From NCBI GenBank assembly GCA_037126765.1, contig JBBCBC010000034.1, positions 16,552,691-16,616,690 of the forward strand: 64,000 bases of DNA. The letters run 5' to 3'. The translations under genes were made by a program, and so were the position numbers. Source of the DNA: Stenogyne calaminthoides (Eukaryota; Streptophyta; Magnoliopsida; Lamiales; Lamiaceae). This document shows, in pieces, positions 35,138 through 48,732 of this stretch. The notes beneath the pieces were generated by a model. That model was not told the origin of the DNA, did no database searches, and was given only the letters and a program-made list of their open reading frames with translations. Position 1 is the stretch's first letter. Each line of letters opens with the position of its first letter.

Positions 35138-36678
35138 TGTTAGTGTTAGTGTCCTAAAGACAATCCTTTGTATGAACATAATACTAAGATAATATTCAGT
35201 GTTGGTTTAATATTATTGTTTATTTAATATTAAATGTATGACATTACACTTATTAGAATATTATGTTTGATTGTTCGTATTTGTTCTTATCTGTGTTCCC
35301 TTGAATCACTGCTGTCATTTAGTACGTGAGAACTCAGATGACTTAAGCATGATTCTCAAACAACCCCGATCAAGGATCATCGAGAATGGGATATCGATGA
35401 TGCAATGGAGATTGGTGTGCGATCTGCATCATACTCTTAGAGAGTGTAGTAAGATCTCACTTACTACGAGATACTAGGTATCTCATGATGGATGCACAAA
35501 TACCTTAGAGGGTATTGGTATAGCCATCCGAGCAACCGTTTGATGTAGTTCCCCTATATGTGTCTACGGGTGTCTCGGTTAGTGGGAGCGATGCGATACT
35601 CCTTTGACTTGAGGTCAATACGCACGACATCTGTGGAGTGATGAACTTTGATCATGACCGACGCTTACACCCTTCCATGGGTAGATATGGCTTCGATTGA
35701 GTTCATCACGAAATGCATGTGCGTGGTAGTTGAGCCAAGAAAATGATTCATTCCTCAAAGTGGATTTAGAGAGAATACTCATCTTATCGTCATAATTGGA
35801 TCAAAGTCATTGGCCAATGCACTTGTCCTTGGACTTTGTGACCAACGGTGCCACGAATGATCAATTAGTGATTTGAGATAAATCGATTAAGCTATTTGAA
35901 TAGACACTTCATCATGTTCAAGGCTAATCGAGTATTCGTGAATGAAAGGAGGAAATCACAATAGCCCATGTTACAGTTACAGGTAGTTGCACGTTTCTCG
36001 CAACGTACCTCATATATTGAGAATGTCTGATTTATTGTCTAGGGTTCAATTAAGACCATTAGTTTGACTAATCGCTCGATATATGAGGGCCTATGGGTCA
36101 CACAACAAGTAACTCCCGTATACGGATTAGAGTTGGTTGATTAAGTATTAAATTGGATTTTAATATTTAATTTATGGAGAATTAATAATATATTAATTTG
36201 GAATTAGTTATTATTATTATTTAATTAAATTAGATTTAATTAAATAAGAATCCCAAAATAATATTATGGAATATTATTGTAGGAAAATATCTGTAGGGAA
36301 AAACATATCGTTGAGATATGGTTTTTCAAGACTAGGAATTATCTTCCTAATAAAGATTTGCTTAAGATATAAGCTAATTTCTCCCTATATATATGAGGTC
36401 CCGGGATTCATTATTTACTACAATAAGAAAACCTAGTTTCTCCATAAAATCTAGGATAGGAGTTTTCCTAGCAAATTTCGTCTCAGATTCAACACTGGCA
36501 GATCTGTGCAATTCTGTCTATGGGGATTACGTGGATACCATAGTTGAGAAATCTGCTTTTAATCTGCTGTAAGGTTTCTCTTTATGTTTAATTGTACTCA
36601 ATTATGCAATTGTATGTTCGTTGTTGGTGAACTATTTATTTCCGCTGCGCATCTATTACGTGCCTATATATTCCAACA
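35138..36678 (+). repeat. Copia-2 5' LTR (1541 bp)
   Basis: The LTR begins TGTTAGTGTTAG and ends ATTCCAACA. The TATA box is at 36386-36393. The body aligns with the copia-1 LTRs, and the first 404 bp match 51770-52173 closely. The usual repeat-borne open frames (such as 35271-35477) are not genes. Confidence 0.88.
36386..36393 (+). promoter_or_regulatory. TATA box of the copia-2 5' LTR
   Basis: TATATATA in the conserved CTCCC context, followed by a GAGGTCC start region. It probably drives the element's genomic RNA. Confidence 0.5.
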
Positions 36679-36679
36679 G

Positions 36680-36691
36680 TGGTATCAGAGA
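36680..36691 (+). other. Copia-2 primer binding site
   Basis: TGGTATCAGAG begins two bases after the LTR. It matches the initiator-Met tRNA complement over 11 bases. Confidence 0.8.
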
Positions 36692-38591
36692 TCAGGCTCT
36701 TTGATTAATTGCATGATTTTTGAATAAATTAATTTTTTTTTATTCAAATCGTGAGGCACGCCGATTTAATCCATTTGACCGCACCCCTATTGTTTTGTTT
36801 TGCTTAGCTCGTCTTCTTCGAGAAGACTCCCCAAAATTAATTTAAGGGTTTCTCCCGCCGCTGCTGCTCGCTCGACCCTCGGCCACGACGCCACGCCGTG
36901 TTGCTCGAGGCCGACACTAGGCGCCGAGGTCTCGCAACGCGTGCGGGGGACTCGCGGTATACTCCGAGCGATCTCACTTTCATCTCAGGTCTCGTGCCTC
37001 ACATTTCCGTCGTCGTCCCACCGCTCTGCCTCCGTACGTCATCTCTTTTCTTGGCGGCGCTCCTCTTTATTTTGGATCGAGGCGGCGCGCCACCGAGTGA
37101 ATTGAGATGGAATTGGCTATACACGCCACCGCCGATTTCCGTGTTTTTCGTTCGGGTTTTTACGGTTTGGAACGGTTTGCGATTGGGTTTCTTGGCTCTG
37201 CGCAGAACCCATCGTGCTTTCGACGATAGTCACCCCATGGCTTGAGCATGGCGGCGGTGGTGACTCGCGTCGAGCTCCGGCTTCGATTTCACGACGCCTC
37301 GAGCTCTCCCTTGTTTCTGGTTTTCCGATTGGGTTCTATGATTTCCAGTTTTTTTGGTTTTCGATTGAGTTATGTGATTTCCAGTTTCTGGGTTCTCGAT
37401 GTGTTACTTGTTTCATTCGATTTCGTTCTCTTGGGTTCTATTTCGATTGTTACAGTTGGACGAATTTGATGAATTGATTAGATTAATTCTGAAATTGTTA
37501 CTGATTCGGGTTGGTGTTTGAAACGATTGTCCCAAAATCTGATTGGATCTTTGTCGAATTTTGGTCGGTGATGGCAGAGGGCTATTCTGCAAATTGATTT
37601 TGGAATAGGCCCTCCAGTGCAATTTTGGAAATTGCATCTGAGCCCCTAACAACAAAACAATTAAAATTATGACCTTAAAATTAATTTGATTAATTTTAAA
37701 TAAGATTAAAAGTTGAACTTTTAATAATAATTAATTGGATTAATTATTAACTTTTCATAATTTAAAATCGAAATTTAAATTGGATTTTGAAATTCGTTTT
37801 AAGAGGAATTATCAAATCCCACTTGTTTAACTTATTTATTATTTAAATTCGTTAACGCTTTTACGTCCGTACTATAACTGTTTGGGTAGGCGGCACCCAA
37901 TATTTATCAGACCGTATTAATTGTTTGGGTAGACGGCGCCCATATAAGTGTTAGTCATTATAATGTCATGTTTGGGTAGGCGGCACCCAATAGATGCTCA
38001 AATGTGATATAGATTAACATGTTCGGATATCGATTAAGCAATTAGTACCCCGCCTTTAAAATGTTCCTCACTAAAATATGGTTTTTCATTAAATTGAAAC
38101 GATGTCTTCCATCGAAATTAAAAGTAAACCGGGAATTTCGTTCCAATGGGTATTTAAGACCAAAGTCTTTTGCTCGGATCTACATTCAACGGGACTTTTA
38201 TAGGGACACGTTGTGTCGCCGCTTGATGGTTGTAAACCAACTTAACTTTGTTTGACCAGCCAAAACAGGGAAATGAAAGTTAAGGGACATCCGATTGAAC
38301 TAGGTTCAATCAACTAGGAGTTGCAGTTTTGCAATTGGTTTGGAGACCTACCAGTTATGATATTATAGTATTCAACCAAAGCTGGGATTATGATAGTAGG
38401 AATGTGGATCCTAGTCCATTATGATTTATATTGGATATAAATTCGTATTCTTCCGATGAGGTCGTTGAATATGTGAAAATAATGGAGACTAAATAAACTT
38501 AAAAGACCACGTTTATTTTGATTGCTAAATATTGATCATAGGAGTTATGTGTTTAATTCCCATTTTATTTTATTTCTCTAGGATTGTTGAA
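36692..38591 (+). other. Copia-2 leader: GC-rich block, hairpins, no gene
   Basis: This is the 1.9-kb untranslated leader. Bases 36800-37300 are GC-rich with open frames on the plus strand (36800-37105, 36898-37245) that are not matched by copia-1 frames and so are probably not proteins. Three hairpin repeats lie at 37881-37990. The rest aligns with copia-1 13241-13807. Confidence 0.6.
37881..37990 (+). repeat. Three leader hairpins (copia-2 copy)
   Basis: Copies at 37881-37900, 37924-37942 and 37971-37990, each TTTGGGTAG(A/G)CGGC(A/G)CCCA. They are spaced 43-47 bp apart and end about 600 bp before gag. The same three occur in copia-1. Confidence 0.7.
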
Positions 38592-39420
38592 ATGAATAAC
38601 TTGTCATTGAGAAGCGTTTTGGAAATGAACAAATTGGTTAGGCCAATCTTTCTCGACTGGCACCGAAACGTTCGTTTTGTGCTCAGGCAAGAAAAGATTG
38701 AGTACGTGTTGGACACGCCAATCCCTGCTACCCCAGAGGCTGGTACTAAAAAAGCCGAGGTGTTTGACGCCGAGGCTCAGAAGAAGCATCAAGATGTTGC
38801 TTCCCAGGCTCAGTGTGTTATGCTCCTCGGGATGACTCCCGAGCTGCAAAGGCAGCATGAGAGGATGCTTCCCTTCGAGATGATCAAGCACCTGAAGGAT
38901 CTCTTTGATTCTGAATCTCGTTCCGAGATTTATGAAGTGATGAGAGATCTGTTTAGATGCCGGATGTCTGAAGGAGGGAAGGTTTCTCCTCATATATTGA
39001 AGATGATTGGGCTAATCGAGAAACTTGGTCGTTTGGGCATTGAGCTTAATACCAATGTTGCTGTTTATGCCATTCTTCAGTCGCTTCCCGATTAATATTC
39101 AAGTTTCGTGGTAAACTTTAATATGAATAAGACGGAATCGACTATGCCCGAGCTGCATAACATGCTAAAGACTTTTGAGTCTTCCACTGCCAAGGAAAAG
39201 CCCGTGCTCATGGTGAGTGCCTCTACTTCTTCTGCTCCGAAAGGAAAGAAGAAGCGAAGGGGCAAGGCAAAGAAAGGCTCCAAGCCAAACTTCCTCAAGC
39301 CCAAAGGTGGAATTCAAAAGAAGGAGAGGGTGGACAATGATGTATGCCTCCACTGCAAGCAGAAGGGGTATTGGAAGAAAGACTGTAAGGTTCTAGCAGC
39401 TGAAAAGAAGACACAGGGTG
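38592..39420 (+). pseudogene. Copia-2 gag, one nonsense codon
   Basis: The capsid-type polyprotein starts MNNLSLRSVLEMNKL. An in-frame TAA at 39093-39095 (after QSLPD) interrupts an otherwise continuous frame that resumes with YSSFVVNFNMNK. A Lys-rich stretch (GKKKRRGKAKKGSK) precedes the zinc knuckle at 39345-39386, which reads CLHCKQKGYWKKDC: the His of CX2CX4HX4C is Tyr. The copia-1 gag is homologous throughout. It would package RNA poorly, if at all. Confidence 0.85.
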
Positions 39421-41561
39421 TCTCAGCCACTGGCTCACACATTTGTACTCATGTGCAGGGTCTCAAGCATAGCAGGGCAGTTAGGCCAGGTGAAGTCGCC
39501 CTACACGTTGGGAATGGAGCAAGAGTTGTTGCTGAACGTGTTAGCGTTTATGTTTTAGATTTACCCTCTGGTTTTAGACTTGAACTGAATAATTGTTATT
39601 TTGTTCCTTCTATTACTCGCAACATTATTTCTATTCCTATGTTAGACATTGAAGGGTTTTCCTTCCATTTTGCAAATAATAATTGTTATTTTTCGCTTAA
39701 TGGTGATATGTATGGGAATGCTCCTTTATCGAATGATTTATACTTGTTGCATTGTGGACATAATATTCTTAATATACAAAACAAATGACTCAAACTTAGT
39801 AATCATGAAAACCCAACTTACTTGTGGCATTGCAGACTTGGTCATGCAAATGAGAATAGGATAACAAGGTTAAGAAAGTTAGACTACTTAACCCCATTCG
39901 ACTTTGAGTCTTATGGTAATTGTGAATCCTGTCTCAAGGGCAAGATGACCAACAAACCCTTTTCTGGGAAAGGAGTTCGTGCCAAAGAAGTTCTAGAGTT
40001 GATCCACAGTGATGTCTGTGGACCATTGCCCACTCTAGCTAGGGGTCAGTTCGGATACTTCATCACTTTTACTGATAATTTTTCAAGATACGGGTATGTG
40101 TATCTTATGAGACACAAATCTGAATCTTTTGAGAAATTCAAAGAGTTTAAGGCTGAGTAGAGAAGCAACTTGGTAAGAGTATCAAGACTCTTCGATCAAA
40201 TCGAAGAGGTGAATACCTTAGCCATGAATTCACTGATTACTTGAAGTTACATGGAATCCAGTCACAATGGACTCCTCCCGAAACACCTCAAATGAACGGT
40301 GTGTCCGAAAGGAGAAACCGAACCCTGTTAGACATGGTGAGGTCCATGATGAATTTTTCCTCTCTTCCGACATTCTTATGGGGATACGCGTTACAAACCT
40401 CAATCTACATTCTGAATAAGATTCCATCCAAATCAGTTGAGCATACACCATATGAATTATGGTGTGGCAAGAAGCCAACTTTTTCGCATATCAAAACATG
40501 GGGTTGCCCCGTGATTATGAAAAAGATGCTCACCGATAAGTTGGAATCCAAAGGTGAAAAGGGTTATTTTGTGGGATATCCTAAGGAAACTAAAGGATAT
40601 TATTTCTATCTACCGGAGAATCAGTCAGTGATTGTTTCTAGGCAGGCTAGGTTCCTCGAAAAAGACTACGTCTTCAAGGAACAAGGCCGTAAGATGATAG
40701 AACTTGAAGAAATTCAAGAACCGCAAATTAACAAAGAGACTGATACCTTGTCAAAGAAACATGACCAAGAATCAGTGGGAGCATTCAGTAGCTCGCATGG
40801 TGGAAGTTTATCACATAGTGATCCTCTTTCAGCCAGTGGGAGCGTAATTGGAGTTGTAATGCCTGAGCAACGAACTCCGAGTAGGCTGAATGAGAATAGC
40901 ATTGTTCAAACTCCCACTCAAGAGGCATCCGGAAGTGCTCAAGGAGCGCCCAGAAGCATCAATCTTGAGGCCTCCCCGGTCAACGATGAAGTCGCTGTAC
41001 CACAAAATTTTCACGATCAGAATGTGCAGCCTGAACAACCACAACTCCGTAAGTCTACTAGAGTTCGTAATCCGATCACCAGATATTATGGTTTCCTCGT
41101 GGAGGAACAAGATGACGTGGAGATCCCGGATAAGGACGAACCTAAAACTTGAGGCAACATTAGATGTTGACTCAAAGAAGTGGCATGAAGCCATAAAATT
41201 CGAGATGGACTCGATGTACATCAATCAAGTTTGGGACTTGGTTGAATTGCCAAAAGGGGTTAAACCCATAGGTTGCAAGTGGGTCTACAAGCGTAAGACC
41301 GATGCAAATGGCAAGGTACAAACCTACAAGGCTAGATTGGTGGCGAAAGGTTACAGTCAACGAGAAGGCATTGACTATGACGATACTTTCTCACCAGTTT
41401 CTAAGATCAAGTCCATTCGAATTTTACTTGCGGTAGCAGCACACCTCGATTACGAGATTTGGCAGATGGATGCCAAAACAGCTTTCCTCAATGGAAACAT
41501 TGATAAGGAAGTGTTCATGACTCAACCGGAAGGTTTTATCTCAAAGCCAAAATCTAATCTT
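39421..41561 (+). pseudogene. Copia-2 pol, part 1: protease, integrase, N-terminal RT
   Basis: The frame continues from gag. The protease region (SHICTHVQGLKHSR onward) lacks the expected DTG/DSG segment, apparently deleted just before SHICT. A TGA at 39786-39788 stands where CGA is expected. The GAG-pre-integrase motif (LWHCRLGHANENR) starts near 39820. Integrase has HSDVCGP (first Asp), LRSNRRGEY (second Asp now Asn) and MNGVSERRN (Glu). One base lost near 40155 shifts the frame, and the long open stretch 40241-41152 carries the integrase C-terminus. A second shift lies near 41150. RT then runs WDLVELPKGVKPIGCKW to SKPKSNL, where copia-3 interrupts it. Confidence 0.88.
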
Positions 41562-43409
41562 TGTTGGGGAATGTGTTGCACAGATCTATTCGGGGTGAAT
41601 ATTTAAATACAAATTTAATTCATTAATTATTACTAGCATGAATTAATCCTATATTAATTCAAATAATAATTGCAACAACATATCATGCATATAAAAAGCC
41701 ACGTAAAACCAACGATGCGGAATCTATGGGTTTACGTGAACGTACCTCTCGGGATGGCAGTGGCTTTGGTCGGACGGACTAACCAAAAGGACTTCCCAAG
41801 TATTCCCTTAGCCCTTGCTCGACAATCCGATTGGAAGGATACTGCAAAACAATTAACAAAAGGAAAAAATAAACTTTGTTGCACCACTTATGTGGATTTG
41901 CTAATATTTCCAGCACATGGAATTGTACTTGGGAATGAACTAATCATCCCCTATTTATAGGAGAGAGGGTGGACGAAATTTGTGTTATTTTTCAATGTGG
42001 GATAAGACTTTTCTTGGTCACCAAGAAATCTTGAATATATCCCATATATTCTCTTTCCCATAATTAAAATATTTCACAAAAATCCCACCTCCTCATATAT
42101 GGATTATTTTCGAAAATATAGTGCAAGAATCCAAGATTTGGATCTTCTTGAATTTATGAGATATTCTTGTATTTCAAGAAATACATATCTTCCATAATAT
42201 CTTTTCAAGAAAATCAAGAAAATCTTTCTTGCCCTCTATTTTCCAAAAAATTCGAAAATCTCACTATGAATAACCAAGTGGGAGATTTCTTGAATTTAAT
42301 GAGATAATCTTGTATTCCAAGAATACATATCTTCATTCCATAACAAAATTCAAAGAAAATCTTTTCCCCTTTTTATCCATAATTTTCGAAAATTTAGAGG
42401 AATATTAAGCAACAATATTTATTTTATTTTAATCACCTTTTCAGTTATTGGACTATTTGTTGGGCTACTCAGGGGGCCTTTAGGAGAATTAAGATTGGAC
42501 CTTCTAATGGATCTTGAATATCTAATATTGAGCCACAATATAATTCAAGCCCATAAATATTAATTAATCCCACTACATAATTAATATTGCACTATCCATC
42601 TTAACCCATATTACAGTCAATATGGCTCCCGATCATTATTTCTTGTGTTTAAGATTATCTAGTCCATCAATTAATTCAAACCACTGAAACAGTTTTCCGT
42701 TAATTAATATCTTTTGTCCTTGGTCGAGGAACGGTTCAACATTATTATCCATACCGGAAACAAATTCCACTTGCAATATTTGGTATGATAAAGCTTATGA
42801 ACCTCCCAAGGGGGCAAATCAAGCAAGCGTACTTGCACACGATTCTTCGTATTAAATCTTAGCAATCACATGTGACCAATAATATTGCCCAAGATAAAAA
42901 GTATTGAATCTCTCTACGATTAAGCTACCCATGATAAGTCAAAGCAATAGTTACCAATCCCACGTGATCCTATTTAAGGGACGAAGGTTAAGAAACAACG
43001 AACCACTGAGGTCTAATTCTTCCTTGTTCAGTTCTGAAGAATTTATCCTCTTGTAGGTCCTATTCAGCGCATCAGTCATGCACTAGTGTAATCTCTTGGT
43101 CAAGACAAACCAATCTGAGCCTTACACCTTAACCTTTCGCGATGGTTGTTCATTTCCATCTAGTTCGTGAATGGCGTACTTATAGTTACAAGGGGATCAT
43201 TAATTTAATCTTACGTGATCGGGTATCACTAAATTAACTACAAGATGTAACACGCATTTAATTATTGAACGAGTTATGCAAAGAAATATATATAACATTC
43301 AATCATATTTAAAGCATCATTGATAAACAATTTATTTCAATAAATAAGTCGGAAATTAGGGGCCGATTATACAAAGTAAAAAGCATACTTTTCAGTATAA
43401 TCCCCAACA
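41562..43409 (-). repeat. Copia-3 3' LTR (about 1848 bp)
   Basis: On the minus strand this LTR follows the polypurine tract. It matches 48750-50600 with only scattered differences (for example near 41730-41770 and 43200). The opening TTGTTGGGGA on the plus strand corresponds to the LTR 3' end. Confidence 0.88.
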
Positions 43410-43420
43410 ATCTCCCACTT
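43410..43420 (-). other. Copia-3 polypurine tract
   Basis: AAGTGGGAGAT on the minus strand, directly before the 3' LTR. Confidence 0.75.
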
Positions 43421-46417
43421 ATACTCAAAGTCTGCTTTTAAGTATACTACAACACGTCTCGAGTAGTCCGTGACATCTAATGTCACCTACACGAACCTAA
43501 TAATTTCTCCCACTTATACTCAAAGCAGAGTTAGCAATGGTCTTGACACCCATTCCACTCACATGTCTCGAATGTATTGAGTTAGACGCTTTGTGAATGG
43601 ATCCGCTAGGTTGTCCTTAGACGCTATCTTTGCCACATCTATATCTCCTCTCTTAACGATTTCTCGTATAAGATGTCTTTCCTTTAATGTGTTTGTTTAT
43701 TTCGTGGACTCTTGGTTTCTCTTGAATTTGCAAGCGCCTTCTAGCGGATATTGCTAGACAAATTGAGAACACCATCCAAGTCCACTAAGAAGATCTAGAG
43801 CCCAATCGGTTCTTTCACCGCTACATTGACTACTTACCCGAGTCCCATGGTTGAGTCGGTGATGCATTTACGCTTCACACTCGTCCATTTGATGGCTACA
43901 CTTCCCAAATGGAAACACACTAAGCGAGGCGGATAATTTCTCGGAATCTATATCGATTGGAAACCGAGTCCGTAGTAAATGGCCGATGGGGATTGGAGTA
44001 TCGATCGATAAATCAACATTCTATCCCGAGTTCTTTTCGGATACTTGGAATGTTTTTTAAGCGTCGTCCATTCGCTTTTTCCGGGTTACTCGATATCTTG
44101 CTACCATGCCTACGACCAAAGCATATATCCGGTCTTGTACACAAAGATTGCATACATAAGGTTTCCACACCGGCACAAGGAATACCTTTCATGTCATCTA
44201 TCTCCTTTTCGTCTTAGGGAGCATTTCTTGGATAGATGGATTCAAGTCCGAAAGGTACGAATCCTTTCTTGGAATCTTGCATCTTTGAATCGTTTTTAAA
44301 AACAAAGTGTCAATGTATGAATACTTGCGATAACGATCATCCTTTCTTGCGATCTCGAGTAATCTTGATCCCAAGGATGTGTCCGCTTTCCTAAGTCTTT
44401 CATATCAAATCCTGTTTTGAAACGCCATGCCCTACGCTCGTCGACCACACCTTCACATCGTTCCCGATGATCACAATGTCATCTACGATAGTACTAAGAA
44501 TACCAATGCGTTAAAATGCTTTTTATACACACAACTTTCAAACTTGTTTTGTTCAAACCCATAAGACTTTATTATATGATCAAAACTTTGGTTCCAAGCT
44601 CTGGATGCTGTTTGAGTCCGTAAAATGGACCTCTTGAGCTTACAAACTAGGTGTTCTTGGCCTGTTTCAATGAAACCTTGGTGTTGTTGCACATAGATCT
44701 CTTTATCAAGACTTCATATAAGGAAAGCCGTCTTGACATCTATTTTGCCGATTTCAAGGTCGGAAGTCTTGTGCGCAAAGAATCGATAAGAGAATACGGA
44801 TGGACTTAAGCATGGCTACGGGCGAAAAAAGTTTCCTCATAATCGATCCCTTTCTTTCTGAGTATAACCTTTCGCCATTAGTCTTGCTTTAAAGGTTTCA
44901 ACCTTCCCGTCCGATCCTCTTTTCCTCTTATATACCCACTTGCATCTAATGGGTTTGACCCCATTAAGTGGTTCGACTAGCTCCCACACTCTATTATGAA
45001 ACATAGAACCCTTCGGCTTTCATTCTTTGTTTTGCCAAGAATCTGATCCTTATCTTGGAGTGCCTCGTCATATGTCCATGGGTGCGATTAGGGAATCAAG
45101 TCCGAGGACTCTCTATTCCCATGAATCTCTCGAAGTTTGTCTAACAACCCTCCCACTATGACTAGGCTCCGGTTGTGAAAACGTATCATTTGGTATATCA
45201 TCTAGTACAGTTGGCATTGAGGTTTGCCCTCTAAGCTCATTTAAGGTAATCTCACTTCTGGGTTTTCTTTGGTTCTATAGTTTTCTTCCAAAATCTAAAA
45301 AGTGGAGTGCGGATGTCCACCTTTTGATCTTGAACTATAGAACATACACCCTTTTTGTTCCTCGGGGTATCCTACAAAAAAAACCTTAATTACGATCGAG
45401 GATCCAATTTACGGTTTCCTTGTCCAACACGTGGGCGGACACCCCAAAAGTTCTCATGTGTCTCATACTAGACTTGCGCCCGGTCCACAATTCTTTGGGG
45501 TTCTGGGAACTGATTTGGATAGCACCAAGTTCAGAATGTAAGTCAGTTGTTTTCCAAGGCATGACCCCAGAACGACTCGGGAAGATCCGTATAACTCATC
45601 ATTGATCTAACCATTTCCAAAAGAATTTTGTTGCTTTCGGGCTCTCTGCAAACCCCGTTTTGTTGAGGGGTTAGAATGAAATGAGTGGGATACAATCCCT
45701 TCATCGGATAAGTAGTACATAAACTCATCATTTGAGGTATTCGCTTCCACGATCGGATCGTAGAGACTTGATCGTTTTTTTCCATATGATTCTCTGCTTG
45801 AGCCTTAAATTCTTTAGAATTTCTCAAAGGTCTCGATTCATGCTTCATAAGGAAAATGTACCTTGAGTAATCATCAATAAAATTACTCATAACCTCCTCT
45901 TACTTTGGTTGACATTTGACTACATACATCTATGTGAGCGATCTCTAACACTTCTTTAGCCCCATTCCCTTGGCTCCAAATGCCATCTTGGTCATATTAC
46001 CCTCCAAACATGATTCGCGAGGTTGGAATCGATTCAACTTGGAGACGCCTCCGGTGAACCATCTTTTCACCAACCTTTGGATCCTCTTTTTGGATTTATA
46101 TGACCTAATCTTAGATGCCAAAAAAGTGTCTCGTTCACGCCGTCGATGAACGTTTTTTTTTTTCTAAACGATTGATGTGTTATAGGATACATTTAGGTGA
46201 GTGGTGTGCACAATTAATTGTATAGAGATTTTCCATCAATGTCCCGTGAGATACACTCATCATTTCAAAAATGATGTCATTCTTATTAGAAGAAACTTAG
46301 TGTCCTTTAATCAAATTTTAGAAACTGAAAGTGAATTCTTTCTAAAACTGGGAACACAAAGATAATCTCAAAAACTTTATCTTCAAAAGATAGGTGCACT
46401 TCTCCCACTGCTTTAAC

Positions 46418-46547
46418 TGCTACTCATGTAGCATTGCAATGTCTGCTACTTGCGTAGTATTGCAATAATCGTTACTACCGTAGCATTGCAATATCTGCCA
46501 CTTACGTAGCATTGCAATGTCTTCTACTTTCGTAACGTTGCCCAGTG
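46418..46547 (-). repeat. Tandem repeat, five units of 26 bp
   Basis: Units start at 46418, 46444, 46470, 46496 and 46522. The plus-strand core is TGCTACTCATGTAGCATTGC. The last unit is the most divergent. On the minus strand the array lies where the copia protease encodes a NATKVADIAM-like stretch, so it appears to be a duplicated piece of coding sequence. 26 is not a multiple of 3, so each extra unit shifts the frame. Confidence 0.8.
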
Positions 46548-48049
46548 TGATGAGGATCTCACTCCCACTACGTTGCCGGATCATTTAGAACCCGTGAAGC
46601 CAACATGATTAGTGGATCTCCGTATCAACCACCCACGAATGAGAAGTATACCGCTAAACAAGTTTCAACAACTAGTGTGTGAGAATTACCTTTCTTTTCG
46701 TCCCTTTTGGGGTTGGAGCAGCAAAACCTCCATTGTCCTCTCTCACCGCAGACTTAAGCACTTCCTCTTTGGATTTTCCTCGACTCAACAAGCATTCCTC
46801 ATCTTACCATTGCCCTTGGCAATGATTGAGTTTTATTGCTTATGGCCTTTTGTCCTCTTCTTTATCTTGCCTACCCTTGGCCTAGAAGATGAAGGCGGAC
46901 CACTTGCCGTCAAAGCTTGAGTTTGGTGCCTTATCATCATTTTCGCCGAGTCCAAAAGTTTGCAACAAATTAGCTAGCGAGGCCAAAATGCTCAAATACC
47001 TTTCAAGGCGAGAATGAAGTACCAAATTCATCCGAGTCTCCGGATCATAATCTGCGAGACTCGAGAATCTCAAGTTTGTTCGGATGGGCCATCTATTTTG
47101 AGGGCGTAATCCCTTACGGGTTTTCCTCCACCATTTTCGTGACGACATCTCTCTCAAGGTGATCCGACGAAGTCCCGCATGTTTTGATTTCGTCGGTTGG
47201 CTCATCGATTTTTGTGTCAAAATCCACTTGTGCTTTTTATGCAGTTAGGACAATTATAATTTTTCAATCAATATAGTTTCCATACATATTGTATTGACAT
47301 TAAGTATAATAACAAATTGGATTAAAAAAAAAACGACATCTTGAATCGAAATAAACAACTATATGCAAAAGCACACAAGTATATCACAAGATTCGATCAC
47401 ATTTCATCATATTTTAAAATCTCAAAAAAAAAATATGAACATGCGATCGCCCAACATCTCAAAAGCAGTTTAAATAAGCCACGTGGGGTGGGTCATTATT
47501 TAAACACATTCAAGCGAGTTACAAACAAGAACGATTTACAAACCTTTAATATCCAGATTAATAGTTTGCTCCCACTTGACCAATATAAAATCGCCAGAGA
47601 CTTCTAAGAAGTATATGCATATCAATTTTATACCTAAGTAATAACCATGATTAAATACATGATTACTATTTCGCTTTGATCGAGCCCTCGTGGGGGAGGG
47701 TCAATGCCGCCACTAGTAATAACCCACAATCATCCGTTTCGAATTCATTCATCCGAAACCTATCTTTTGACCGTCCCGGGGAGGAATTTCTCCAAAAGAA
47801 TTCACAAATAAATAAATCATGGAGGTCAAAATTAATTCAATTTTATTATCCGGAATAAAATTGTCAATTAATTATTTAAAACATACTTAGTAATTTTGAA
47901 GTTGAGATTTTTCAATTTGGCAACCCTCATGCAAACACATTAAACAAATTAAACAAAGCATACGATAGCACAAATAAATCAAGCAAAACAGAAAAATAAA
48001 CATATTGGGCAGAAATTATCAGTATCGTGGTTGATTTTCTTGGCTTGAT

Positions 48050-48410
48050 CTTGAAGAAACACGTCTAAAATTTCTCTCCCTTTCGTTAAATCTCAAAAAA
48101 AATACGCCGTCTCGGCCGCCATACCCAGCGGCTCGCGGCGGATCCTCGGACAGCAGCCTAGGTGACCTTAGCGTCGGCACCGCCCCGTGATCTTGCGCCG
48201 GTCTCTCGGCGGTAATGAGATCTGGCCCGGCGGCTGACCGTCGTCATATTTCGCTCGCCAGCCTCCGTATAACCCGCGACCTCGGCCCGGTATAAATCTC
48301 TTGGCATCCGCCTGTCAGCTTTCGGCTGGGCGCGCCCACTGTGTATACGTCCTCGCCAGCAACGCTCGGCACTTCTGATATAACCCTGTAATGCCGGTAA
48401 CCCTCTTACA
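48050..48410 (-). other. GC-rich leader of copia-3
   Basis: A sharply GC-rich patch in AT-rich sequence (GTCTCGGCCGCC, CGGCGGATCC, GGCGCGCCC) between gag and the primer site. Copia-1 and copia-2 have comparable GC-rich leader patches at 10390 and 36800. No ORF was recognised. Confidence 0.45.
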
Positions 48411-48732
48411 ATTAGTTTCGTCCTTTAATTCTTTCGTCTCTTTGTTCCCGATCCGGTTACAATTTATTTACAAAAATAAATAAACCTAGATCTAGACTAG
48501 TCTATTACATTGATCAAATCAAACAAATCCTAGTCTACTCGTGGATTTTCTCACGAGGCAAAAACAAATCCGAACGAATCAATTAAAAAATCAAAGTTTA
48601 TATGCATGCAAAATAAAACATTAAAATCCATGACATTTGGATACCGCAAAAGCAGATCTAACGATTCTACTATCCAATTTAAAATTTAATGTCCATGAAT
48701 TAAATTACAATTTAAAAAAAATTGAGCAAAAC

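Noticed and set aside
46418..46547. Possible CRISPR array (regular 26-bp repeat)
   Set aside because: Units abut without spacers, the sequence is a eukaryotic copia element, and the repeat is coding-derived.
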